From: Streptomyces sp. NRRL S-118
GTDB lineage: Bacteria; Actinomycetota; Actinomycetes; Streptomycetales; Streptomycetaceae
DNA length: 64,000 nt
Direction: 5' to 3'
NCBI RefSeq assembly: GCF_000716335.1
Contig: NZ_KL591018.1
Coordinates: forward strand, 29,690 to 93,689
Shown: one piece after another, positions 56,505 through 64,000 of the stretch
Layout: each line of letters begins with the position of its first letter
Position numbering within the stretch: position 1 is the stretch's first letter
Notes under the pieces: generated by a model
What the model saw: only the letters and a program-made list of their open reading frames with translations
The model's database searches: none
What the model was told of the DNA's origin: nothing
Translations under genes and position numbers: made by a program

Positions 56505-57380
56505 ATGGAATCACCCCTGGTTGTCGGCGTGGACGGATCGGACCCCAGCTTCCAGGCAGCCGACTGGGCGGCCGACGAGGCGCTCCGCCACGGTCTGCCA
56601 CTACGCCTGGTGTACGCGTCCCTGTGGCAGCGTTACGAAGGCTCCGACCTGGCGACCGGTCTGGGCCGTCCCGACGAACAGGTCCTCGCCGAGAACCTCG
56701 TGGGGACGGCGGCGGAGCGCGTCAGACGCCGTACCCCTGATCTCAAGGTCGTCACCGATGTCCTGCCGGAGGACACGGTGGAAGCGCTGCTGAGGGAGGG
56801 AAGGCATGCCTTCGCCCTCGTCACCGGCTCGCGGGGCCGCGGTGACATCGCCGGCCTCCTGCTCGGCTCGGTGAGCCTGGCCGTGGCCGCCCGGGCGCAC
56901 TGCCCGGTGATCGTCGTGCGGGGGGACAAGGCGGGACTGGCAGGCACGCATGAGCGGATCACGCTCGGCGTCGGGGACGGCGACATCGATTCCGCGGCGG
57001 TCCGGTTCGCCTTCCGCGAGGCGGAGCTGAGGGGCTGCGTCCTGGACGTGGTGCGCGCCTGGCGCCGCCCGGCGCACGTGACCACGGACCATCCGCTGCT
57101 GGTGGGTGACCCTGCCCGCTTCTACGAGGACGAGGCTTCGACCCGGCTCGACGAGGCTCTCGAGGCGGCCATGGGCGACCATCCGGGCGTCCGGGTGCAG
57201 CGAGCCACCGTCGAAGGCCCCGCGCGCAAAGTACTGCTCGCCCGGTCGGCGGCGGCCGACCTGCTGGTCGTCGGCGCCCGGCGCCGGCACAGCCAGCTCG
57301 GCATGCAACTGGGCAGGGTCGCGCACACGGTCCTGCACCATGCGTCCTGCCCGGTCGCAGTGGTGCCTCGGCACTCGTGA
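56505..57380 (+). CDS. universal stress protein, two USP domains
   Basis: A 291-residue tandem USP: PLVVGVDGSDPSFQAADWAADEALRHG, TGSRGRGDIAGLLLGSVSLAVAARAHCPVIVVRG as the nucleotide loop, second domain ITLGVGDGDIDSAAVRFAF and VAHTVLHHASCPVAVVPRH. The first domain is the closest match in the window to the pseudogene at 53185 (ADEA, LLLGSVSLAVAARA, CPV.VVRG), suggesting a recent common origin. Confidence 0.93.
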   Translation: MESPLVVGVDGSDPSFQAADWAADEALRHGLPLRLVYASLWQRYEGSDLATGLGRPDEQVLAENLVGTAAERVRRRTPDLKVVTDVLPEDTVEALLREGRHAFALVTGSRGRGDIAGLLLGSVSLAVAARAHCPVIVVRGDKAGLAGTHERITLGVGDGDIDSAAVRFAFREAELRGCVLDVVRAWRRPAHVTTDHPLLVGDPARFYEDEASTRLDEALEAAMGDHPGVRVQRATVEGPARKVLLARSAAADLLVVGARRRHSQLGMQLGRVAHTVLHHASCPVAVVPRHS

Positions 57381-57525
57381 CACGCGGCCGACGGTCCGGA
57401 GGCTCACCCCGGGCCGTACATAGGGGCGGCTCCGCCCTGTTGCGCCGCGTACCCGACGCGCACGCTGAAGGTGAAGAACTCACCCATCCGGCGCTCCGCC
57501 GGTGCACTCCCGAAGGGAGCGTGCA

Positions 57526-58200
57526 GTGAACAGCCGATCCCCGCACACCGTCAATGACGTGATGACCTCGACCGTTGTCGCGGTGGGGCTGGACGCCCGG
57601 TTCGAAGAGATCGTGGCCGCCATGAAGGAATGGCAGGTCACAGCAGTGCCCGTCCTGGAGGGGGAAGGGCGTGTCGTGGGAGTCGTGTCCGAAGCGGATC
57701 TCCTGGCCAAGGAGGAACTGCGCGACAAGGAGCCCACGTTGATCGGCCAGAAGGAGCGCCTCGCGGGCTACGCCAAGGCCGGTGCCGTCATCGCCAGGGA
57801 CCTGATGTCCAGTCCTGCGGTCACGGTCCTCGCCGGCGCCACGCTGCCTCAGGCCGCCCGCCTGATGGCCGAGCACCGCGTGAAGCGCCTGCCGGTCGTC
57901 GACGAGCAGGGGATCTTGAAGGGCATCGTGAGCCGGTCCGACCTGCTCAAGGTCTTCCTCCGGACGGACGAGGACCTTGCTGCCGAGGTGAGGCGCGAAG
58001 TGGTCGACCGCTTCTTCCCCGTCTCCCGCGGCGGGATCGAGGTGGCCGCCGAGCAGGGATGCGTGACGCTCACCGGGGCGGTCCGCGACGCAACGCTGAT
58101 TCCTGTCGCCGAGCGCCTGACACGCGCCGTGGAAGGCGTCGTGGATGTGCGCTGCGACCTCATCGCGCCCCTGGCGGTCGACGTTGCGCCGCGGCAGTGA
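57526..58200 (+). CDS. CBS-pair plus BON domain protein
   Basis: A 224-residue protein: CBS 1 TVNDVMTSTVVAVGLDARFEEI and AVPVLEGEGRVVGVVSEADLL; CBS 2 DLMSSPAVTVLAGATLPQAARLM and RLPVVDEQGILKGIVSRSDLLKVFL; BON IEVAAEQGCVTLTGAVRD. GTG at 57526 after GAAGGGAG. Closest in the window to the protein at 63075, with which it shares VNDVMT..VVAVG and SEADLL.KEE.R. Confidence 0.9.
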   Translation: MNSRSPHTVNDVMTSTVVAVGLDARFEEIVAAMKEWQVTAVPVLEGEGRVVGVVSEADLLAKEELRDKEPTLIGQKERLAGYAKAGAVIARDLMSSPAVTVLAGATLPQAARLMAEHRVKRLPVVDEQGILKGIVSRSDLLKVFLRTDEDLAAEVRREVVDRFFPVSRGGIEVAAEQGCVTLTGAVRDATLIPVAERLTRAVEGVVDVRCDLIAPLAVDVAPRQ

Positions 58201-58216
58201 CCCGTCGGCCAGGAAC

Positions 58217-58666
58217 TCACTTCTCCGTGCCGGCGGGACGTACGACGACGACCGGGCACGCGGCGTGCTGGGCGCAGCGCTGGCTCACGGACCCCAGCAT
58301 GGCCCGGGCGAAGCCTCCACGTCCTCTGCTGCCCACCACGAGCAGCTCGGCCCCTTCGGAGGCCCGTACCAGGACCTCCGACGGGTCGCCCCGGACCAGC
58401 TCTTCCCGTACTTCTACGGGCTTGTCGTCGCCGAAAACCGTCCGGATCTCCTCGGCGAAGCCGCGGCGGGCTTCTTCGAGATCGAAGCCGGGTTCCGTGG
58501 CCGGCCCCACCCAGCCGGCCTCCGAAGGCGTGTCCCATGCCCAGACGGCCTCGACCGTGCCGCCGATGAGCTGGGCATGCCGGGCCGCCCATCGCAGCGC
58601 CGCCTGTGACGACGTGGAACCGTCGACGCCGACAACGACGCGGGGGACCGATGCACTGCTGTTCAT
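58217..58666 (-). CDS. universal stress protein, single domain
   Basis: A 149-residue USP with the full nucleotide-binding pattern: RVVVGVDGSTSSQAALRWAARHAQ, then LLVVGSRGRGGFARAMLGSVSQRCAQHAACPVVVV (G-x2-G-x9-G-S). It is a different branch from the tandem USPs of the island and resembles the housekeeping type. Convergent with the CBS gene, 16 bases apart. Confidence 0.93.
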   Translation of the reverse strand: MNSSASVPRVVVGVDGSTSSQAALRWAARHAQLIGGTVEAVWAWDTPSEAGWVGPATEPGFDLEEARRGFAEEIRTVFGDDKPVEVREELVRGDPSEVLVRASEGAELLVVGSRGRGGFARAMLGSVSQRCAQHAACPVVVVRPAGTEK

Positions 58667-59050
58667 AGCCGCCTGACCTTTCACCCGGCTTGCTCGTCCA
58701 CGTTGCCCCCATCGGGTGGCCCACGCCAACCCGGATTGCTCCGTCCGGTCATGCCGGCCCTTCCACGTCATGCCCTTGCCCGGCCAGCCCGGTCCCGATC
58801 CGCTCGGCGCTCTCCTGCGCGGAGAGATGCTCCGACGCCAGGCCCTGAGGACCTCGATGCCACCCTCCGCCACCGCCGCCTTCCGGTCTTGGGCCGTGAG
58901 GGCACGCGAACCCCGGCGGAACAGACCCCGCCGGCGTCGCCCCACGCGGGTCCAATGGGCCCGGTCAGGGCCCTCCGGCCCCTCTCGCGTACTGCCGCGG
59001 TCGACCAGTGTGGGAGCAGAGGAACTCGTCATCCTCGGGAGGAGCACCTG
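58667..59050. promoter_or_regulatory. gene-free region with two operator-like sites
   Basis: Holds GGTCC-AATG-GGCCC (58949-58962, one mismatch) and the exact GGGCC-CTCC-GGCCC (58968-58981). No gene was recognised. Confidence 0.6.
58968..58981. promoter_or_regulatory. operator-like palindrome before decayed USP and ppdK
   Basis: Exact match ending 69 bases before the ATG of the USP remnant at 59051 and 313 bases before ppdK. With the remnant decayed, the site probably now serves ppdK. Confidence 0.6.
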
Positions 59051-59230
59051 ATGTCCCGCACTGTCACCGTCGGTATCGACGGTTCGCGGAGGAGTCCGAC
59101 GGCTGCGGCCCGGACTTCCGACGACGCCCTCAGCCGTGATCGGCTTCTGCGGCTGATGACGAGTCCAGCGCCCGGTCGTTCTGGTCCGGACGCCGCAGGC
59201 GGAACCTGCGGAGCAGACCCGCACGACTGA
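59051..59230 (+). pseudogene. decayed USP gene remnant
   Basis: It begins MSRTVTVGIDGSRRSPTAAA, the normal start of a tandem USP, then loses similarity. Another frame near 59168-59230 still shows RPVVLVRTPQAEPAEQT, the end of a first USP domain. Most of the gene has been deleted and the two ends are out of frame. The start site, ribosome site (GGAGCAC) and operator spacing remain. Confidence 0.75.
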
Positions 59231-59294
59231 CGACCGGGCCGTATCGACCGGGGCATCGGGGGGACCCGCCCCCCATCAAGAGACGGGTGGCGTC

Positions 59295-61997
59295 ATGGAT
59301 CAGAAGTACGTGTACGACTTCACCGAAGGCGGCCGGGACATGGCCGACCTGCTGGGTGGCAAGGGCGCGAACCTCGCGGAGATGGCCCGCATGGGTCTGC
59401 CCGTACCGCCCGGCTTCACCGTCACCACGGAGGCGTGCCGGGTCTTCCTGGAGACGGGTGAGCCTCCGCCCGAGCTGGAGCGTCAGGTCGGCGAGCGCCT
59501 TGCCGCCCTGGAACGCGCGGCGGGGCGGCGGCTCGGCCAGGTGGACGACCCTTTGTTGCTCTCCGTTCGCTCCGGAGCCCGGTTCTCCATGCCGGGCATG
59601 ATGGAGACCATCCTCGACATCGGTCTCAACGACCTGTCCGTCCTCGGCCTGGGCAAGAACCCCGAGAGGGAACGGTTCGCCTGGGACTCCTACCGCCGTC
59701 TCGTGCAGATGTTCGGCAGTACGGTCATGGGCGTCGACAGCGCACGGTTCGAGAGCGTCCTGGCCGGGATCAAGAAGCAGCACCACGTCGCCGACGACAC
59801 CCGGCTCGACACCTGTGACCTGATCAGGCTGGTGGAGACGTACCAGGATCTGATCCTGGAGGAGACCGGCGAGGAGTTTCCCCAGGACCCGGCCGAACAG
59901 CTACGGCGGGCCGTCCTCGCCGTCTTCACCTCGTGGAACGGCGAACGGGCACGGATCTACCGGCGCCGCGAGCACATCCCGGACGACCTGGGCACCGCCG
60001 TCAACATCCAGACCATGGTGTTCGGCAACCTCGGCCCCGACTCGGGCAGCGGTGTCGCCTTCACCCGCGACCCGGCCACCGGGCAGCCCGGCGTCTACGG
60101 CGACTACCTGCCGAACGCCCAGGGCGAGGACGTCGTCGCAGGCATCCGTAACACCGTGCCCCTGCAGCAGTTGGAGAACCTCGACCCGGCCTCGTTCATC
60201 CGGCTGCGCGACTGCATGCAGCGGCTGGAGGCGCACTACAGAGACCTGTGCGACATCGAGTTCACCATCGAACGCGGCACGCTGTGGATGCTGCAGACCC
60301 GTGTCGGCAAGCGCACCTCGCAGGCCGCCTTCGCCATTGCCGGGCAGTTGGCCGACGAGGGGCTGATCTCCCCGAAGGAGGCGCTGGCCCGGGTCGACGG
60401 CGAAGGGCTGGCGCGGTTGATGTTCCCCCGGTTCGACAGCTCCGGTACCCGTGAGGTGCTGGCCCGGGGCATCCCCGCCTCGCCCGGGGCCGCCGTGGGC
60501 GCGGTCGTGTTCGACTCCGCCGAAGCGGTCCGCCGGGCCGCCGGCGGGGAGCAGGTCGTCCTCGTACGCCAGGAGACGACCCCCGACGACCTGCCCGGCA
60601 TGATCGCCGCCGAGGCCGTGCTCACCAGCCGTGGGGGGAAGACGAGCCACGCGGCCGTTGTCGCCAGGGGCATGGGCAAGGTCTGTGTGTGCGGTGCCGA
60701 GGAACTCACCGTCGACCCGGGGGGACGGCTCTTCTCGACGCCGTCCGTCACGGTCCGGGAAGGCACCGTCGTCTCCGTCGACGGGTCCGAGGGCCTGGTG
60801 TTCCTGGGCGCCGCACCCCTCGTGGACTCTCCGGTGATGCGGTACTTCGAGCACGGTGGGCAGCCGCCGGGGGAGTCCGCCGCACAGGTCGTACGCGATG
60901 TGCACCGGCTCATGGCGCAGGCGGACGCCGCCCGGCGCATGGAGGTGCGGGCCAACGCCGACACGCCGGAGGACGCCGCCCGCGCCCGGCGGTTCGGGGC
61001 TCAGGGGATCGGTCTGTGCCGCACCGAGCACATGTTCCTCGGCGACCGCCGCCCCCTGGTCGAAGCGATGATCCTGGCGCATGACGACGCCGGGAGGGAA
61101 GCGGCCCTGAACGCCCTTCTGCCCCTGCAGCGCGAGGACTTCACCGGCATCCTCGAAGCGATGGACGGGCTGCCCGTGACCATCCGGCTTCTCGATCCGC
61201 CCCTGCACGAGTTCCTGCCCGACCTGACGGAGCTGTCGGTACGTGTTGCCCGGCGCGACGTCCAGGGGCGGTCGCCGGACCCCCACGAAACCGAACTGCT
61301 GGCGGCGGTCACCCGGATGCACGAGGCGAACCCCATGCTGGGTCTGCGCGGCGTACGGCTCGGCCTGGTCGTTCCCGGCCTCGTGGCCATGCAGGTGCGC
61401 GCCGTCGCCGAGGCCGTCGTGGAACGCAAGCGGGCCGGCGGCGATCCGCGCGCCGAGATCATGGTGCCGCTGGTCGACACCGTGGAGGAGCTCCGGCTGG
61501 TACGGGCGGAAGTCGCCCGCGTACTGGAGCGGGTCTCCGCCGGCACCGGCGTCGCCCTGGACTGCCCCGTCGGGACGATGATCGAACTTCCCCGGGCCGC
61601 ACTCACCGCCGGCCGGATCGCCGAGGACGCGGAGTTCTTCTCGTTCGGCACGAACGACCTCACCCAGACGACGTGGGGTTTCTCCCGCGACGACGTCGAG
61701 GCCGCGTTCTTCTCCGCCTACCTCGACAAAGGCATCTTCCAGACCTCCCCGTTCGAGACGATCGACCGCGAAGGCGTGGGCCGGCTGGTCAAGATCGCCG
61801 TCGCCGAAGGCCGGGCCACGCGCCCCGGCCTGAAGATCGGCGTCTGCGGGGAACACGGCGGAGACCCGGACTCCGTCCACTTCTTCCACGACGCCGGCCT
61901 GGACTACGTCTCGTGTTCGCCCTTCCGGGTGCCCGTCGCCCGGCTCGAAGCCGGACGCGCGGCCCTGCGGGCCACTGCGGCCGAGGCCGGCACGTGA
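59295..61997 (+). CDS. ppdK: pyruvate, phosphate dikinase
   Basis: A 900-residue enzyme interconverting pyruvate, ATP and phosphate with phosphoenolpyruvate, AMP and pyrophosphate. ATP-grasp N-terminus (LLGGKGANLAEMARMGLPVPPGFTVTTEACR, SVRSGARFSMPGMMETILDIGLN), phosphocarrier His 452 in LTSRGGKTSHAAVVARGMG, and the TIM-barrel end with EFFSFGTNDLTQTTWGFSRDD and the catalytic Cys 851 in GVCGEHGGDP. In hypoxia it may run towards ATP, using pyrophosphate. It sits behind the USP remnant and its operator-like sites; its S. coelicolor counterpart also lies in the OsdR region. Confidence 0.97.
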   Translation: MDQKYVYDFTEGGRDMADLLGGKGANLAEMARMGLPVPPGFTVTTEACRVFLETGEPPPELERQVGERLAALERAAGRRLGQVDDPLLLSVRSGARFSMPGMMETILDIGLNDLSVLGLGKNPERERFAWDSYRRLVQMFGSTVMGVDSARFESVLAGIKKQHHVADDTRLDTCDLIRLVETYQDLILEETGEEFPQDPAEQLRRAVLAVFTSWNGERARIYRRREHIPDDLGTAVNIQTMVFGNLGPDSGSGVAFTRDPATGQPGVYGDYLPNAQGEDVVAGIRNTVPLQQLENLDPASFIRLRDCMQRLEAHYRDLCDIEFTIERGTLWMLQTRVGKRTSQAAFAIAGQLADEGLISPKEALARVDGEGLARLMFPRFDSSGTREVLARGIPASPGAAVGAVVFDSAEAVRRAAGGEQVVLVRQETTPDDLPGMIAAEAVLTSRGGKTSHAAVVARGMGKVCVCGAEELTVDPGGRLFSTPSVTVREGTVVSVDGSEGLVFLGAAPLVDSPVMRYFEHGGQPPGESAAQVVRDVHRLMAQADAARRMEVRANADTPEDAARARRFGAQGIGLCRTEHMFLGDRRPLVEAMILAHDDAGREAALNALLPLQREDFTGILEAMDGLPVTIRLLDPPLHEFLPDLTELSVRVARRDVQGRSPDPHETELLAAVTRMHEANPMLGLRGVRLGLVVPGLVAMQVRAVAEAVVERKRAGGDPRAEIMVPLVDTVEELRLVRAEVARVLERVSAGTGVALDCPVGTMIELPRAALTAGRIAEDAEFFSFGTNDLTQTTWGFSRDDVEAAFFSAYLDKGIFQTSPFETIDREGVGRLVKIAVAEGRATRPGLKIGVCGEHGGDPDSVHFFHDAGLDYVSCSPFRVPVARLEAGRAALRATAAEAGT

Positions 61998-62149
61998 ACC
62001 GGCCTCCTGGCCTCCTGGTGCGACCACCTCCGTGACTGCCTAGCGTGGAGGGGCGCGGACGACTCCAGCACTGCTTGACGTCCGGCACCGCTGTGTCCCG
62101 TGCGCCCAGGCGAGCCCACACGGCAGCCGAGACAGGAGTGTGAGCCGTC

Positions 62150-62839
62150 ATGTCCGACCGACCGCAGACCGGTGCCGCGCCGTCCGGGCCGCGGGCCAGG
62201 GGTGGTGACCTGGGCAGGCGAGTGGCGGCACGCCGCGAGCAGCTCGGCATGTCGTACGAGGACCTCGCCCGGCGCACCGGTGCGGCACCCGAGTACATCC
62301 AGTACCTGGAGACGCATCCGGCCACCCACGGCATCGGCTTTCTGCTCCGGCTGGCCGACGCGCTCGAAACGAGCGTCGACGAGCTGACCGGTGGCAACGC
62401 GGACCTGCCGCCGGGCATCGGTCAGGCCGCGTACCATCCACAGCTGGTCGAACTCGGTGAACCGGAGTGCTGGCAGTTGCTCGGCAGCAACGGTGTGGGC
62501 CGCGTCGGCGTGGCCACCGAGACAGGACCGGCCATCCTTCCGGTCAATTACCTGGTCCTCGGTGGAGACGTCGCCTACCGGACGTCCCCGGACGCCGCGC
62601 CGGCCGGCGCCGCCGGACACGAGGTCGCCTTCGAGGTGGACCGCATCGACGACGCGTTCAGCCGGGGGTGGAGCGTCCTCGTCGTGGGTGAGGCCCGTGC
62701 GGTCACCGAACCGCACGCCGTGGAGAGACTGGAGACGCACAGCCGCAGCACGCCGTGGGCGGGCGGTGTCAGGGAGCTGTGGATCACGGTGACGCCCGGT
62801 CGGGTGACCGGGCGCCGGATCGTCGTACAGGACCGGTGA
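62150..62839 (+). CDS. XRE-type HTH fused to a flavin-binding split-barrel domain
   Basis: A 229-residue fusion. Residues about 20-75 form a Cro/C1-type helix-turn-helix (LGRRVAARREQLGMSYEDLARRTGAAPEYIQYLE, LLRLADALETSVDELTGG). Residues about 95-225 are a pyridoxamine-phosphate-oxidase-like domain (CWQLLGSNGVGRVGVATETGPAILPVNYLVLGGDVAYRT, VAFEVDRIDDAFSRGWSVLVVGEAR). A DNA-binding protein that reads flavin or F420 state is an attractive reading, but no ligand can be proved from sequence. Confidence 0.9.
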   Translation: MSDRPQTGAAPSGPRARGGDLGRRVAARREQLGMSYEDLARRTGAAPEYIQYLETHPATHGIGFLLRLADALETSVDELTGGNADLPPGIGQAAYHPQLVELGEPECWQLLGSNGVGRVGVATETGPAILPVNYLVLGGDVAYRTSPDAAPAGAAGHEVAFEVDRIDDAFSRGWSVLVVGEARAVTEPHAVERLETHSRSTPWAGGVRELWITVTPGRVTGRRIVVQDR

Positions 62840-62902
62840 CGTACACCCCGTGGACGCGGATCATCGGGTGACCACCAGGATCTCGGAGACGGGCCTGCGA
62901 GG

Positions 62903-62928
62903 GGTTGCGGGGCCTCGGGGCCGCAACC
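62903..62928. terminator. hairpin between convergent genes
   Basis: GGTTGCGG (62903-62910) pairs with CCGCAACC (62921-62928). It lies 63 bases after the stop of the fusion gene. Confidence 0.5.
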
Positions 62929-63074
62929 GAGCCGCCCTGGTCGTCCTGGTCAACACGACGGTCGGAGTGGTGCAGGAGGTCAGAGCCGATCACGCGGTGG
63001 CCGCTACGTCGAGACGCTGGGCTCATGACGACGGCAGCCGCCTTACGACGTGCGCCGGTCCGACACCGGAAGGG

Positions 63075-63773
63075 TCACACCGTTCTCACCGGGGCACGAC
63101 ACCCACGCGCCGGTGACGAGCCCGTCGTCAGCGCGCTCACCTCCGGACCGTGCAGGTCGACCCGGATGTCCACGACTCCTTCCACGGCCCTGATCGCCCT
63201 GGCCAGCAGCGGCACCAGCGCCCGGTCCCGCAGCTCGCCACCCAAGGTCACCACACCGTCCTCGACCACCACATCGACCTGGGCCGCGGCCGGCAGGTCC
63301 GGCAGGACGGTGGTGCGGATCTCTGCCGCCATGTCCTCGTCGGACCGCAGAAAGACCTTCAGCAGGTCGCTCCTGCTGACGACACCCTCCAGGAGGCCGA
63401 GGCCGTCCACGACGGGCAGGCGCTTGACGTGCCGTCGTGCCATGATCCGGGCGGTTTCGGCGATGGTGGCGTCCGCGTGGACGGTGACGGCGGGGCTCGA
63501 CATGAGGTCCTCGGCGTACACCGTGCTCGCCTTGGCGGTGTCGGCGAGCGGCCGGTCGCGCAGGACCTCGTCGTCGACGCGGTACTCCTCCTTGGGCAAC
63601 AGGTCGGCTTCCGAGACCACTCCGATGACACGGCCTTCGCCCGCCAGCACGGGAAGGGCGCTGACCTTCCACTGGTCCATCAGCTCGACGATCTCCTTGT
63701 ACGACGCCCGGCTGCCCACCGCCACAGCGGTGTGGGTCATGACGTCGCTCACGGTGTGGGGTGACGCGGTCAT
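63075..63773 (-). CDS. CBS-pair plus BON domain protein
   Basis: A 232-residue protein: CBS 1 TVSDVMTHTAVAVGSRASYKEI and SALPVLAGEGRVIGVVSEADLL; CBS 2 DLMSSPAVTVHADATIAETARIM and VKRLPVVDGLGLLEGVVSRSDLLKVFL; BON VDVVVEDGVVTLGGELRD. The C-terminal 20 residues run past the usual BON end. Third such protein in the window. Confidence 0.9.
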   Translation of the reverse strand: MTASPHTVSDVMTHTAVAVGSRASYKEIVELMDQWKVSALPVLAGEGRVIGVVSEADLLPKEEYRVDDEVLRDRPLADTAKASTVYAEDLMSSPAVTVHADATIAETARIMARRHVKRLPVVDGLGLLEGVVSRSDLLKVFLRSDEDMAAEIRTTVLPDLPAAAQVDVVVEDGVVTLGGELRDRALVPLLARAIRAVEGVVDIRVDLHGPEVSALTTGSSPARGCRAPVRTV

Positions 63774-63829
63774 CGCAAGCCTCCTCGGCTCAGGCCCGCC
63801 GGCCCGCACCGGCGCAGCGTTCGGTTCTC

Positions 63830-64000
63830 TCAGGGCACACCTCGTCGAACAAGGCGGCGGCTCCATTCCGGCTCCACCGGTCCCAGTCGCTCGCCCGGCC
63901 GTCCGTGCGGTGTCGCTTGCAGGCGTGCGCCGACGAGGACCGCGCTGCCGATGAGCAGGAGCATCCGCGCTTCGAGAACGTCCACGCGCCGGCGCAAGGG
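63830..64000 (-). CDS. 3' end of a gene cut by the right edge, possible membrane protein
   Basis: An open minus-strand frame of 56 codons runs from the window end to a TGA at 63830-63832. It contains RRRVDVLEARMLLLIGSAVLVGARL, one hydrophobic stretch after a basic lead. Too short to identify. It could be noncoding. Confidence 0.3.
   Translation of the reverse strand, partial: PLRRRVDVLEARMLLLIGSAVLVGARLQATPHGRPGERLGPVEPEWSRRLVRRGVP

Noticed and set aside
63792..63805. AGGCC-CGCC-GGCCC as an operator before the CBS gene at 63075
   Set aside because: It lies only 18 bases from the start codon, outside the spacing of other sites, and fits chance G+C-rich sequence.

Overview
The window is high-G+C actinobacterial DNA and almost certainly comes from Streptomyces or a close relative. 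Codon use is strongly G/C-ending, GTG starts and ATGA overlaps are common, and two gene sets typical of that genus sit side by side. No tRNA, rRNA, CRISPR array, transposase or integrase was found.

Region 1 (bases 1-13182) is the downstream part of an extracellular contractile injection system (eCIS), all on the + strand and tightly packed. It holds a large protein cut by the left edge with an HNH-nuclease-like C-terminus (candidate cargo), the sheath, a tube protein, a tail-assembly-chaperone pair that appears to be joined by a -1 frameshift, a second tube protein, an eCIS-core protein with a HELSH motif, a LysM baseplate protein, a VgrG-like spike, a PAAR-like tip, gp25, a J-like wedge protein, a tail-I-like protein, and a last small zinc-ribbon/membrane protein. 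A perfect 25-bp inverted repeat closes the cluster.

Region 2 (13.5-64 kb) is a hypoxia/dormancy and fermentation island. It carries an arginine deiminase operon (arcA-arcB-arcC plus a YfcC-type transporter), phosphoketolase, GAPDH, bifunctional AdhE, pyruvate formate-lyase with its activase, two zinc alcohol dehydrogenases, pyruvate phosphate dikinase, a long hibernation-promoting factor, three CBS-BON proteins, flavin-binding split-barrel proteins, an Acg-type nitroreductase, an aminoglycoside-phosphotransferase/AAA kinase, and eleven universal-stress-protein (USP) loci, four of them truncated or decayed. A GAF-GAF sensor kinase with the DevS-like HHPPM motif and a NarL-type response regulator resembling DevR/OsdR lie in the middle. 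Many of these genes match families of the Mycobacterium tuberculosis DosR regulon.

Most promoters of region 2 carry the imperfect palindrome GGG(A/C)C-N4-G(G/T)CCC or a one-mismatch version, usually 56-95 bases before the start codon. This looks like the operator of the local response regulator. The gene set suggests a switch that, when oxygen runs out, shuts down translation, makes ATP from arginine and acetyl phosphate, and disposes of pyruvate through formate, acetyl-CoA and ethanol. Enzyme and family calls rest on visible motifs and length; regulation is inferred.
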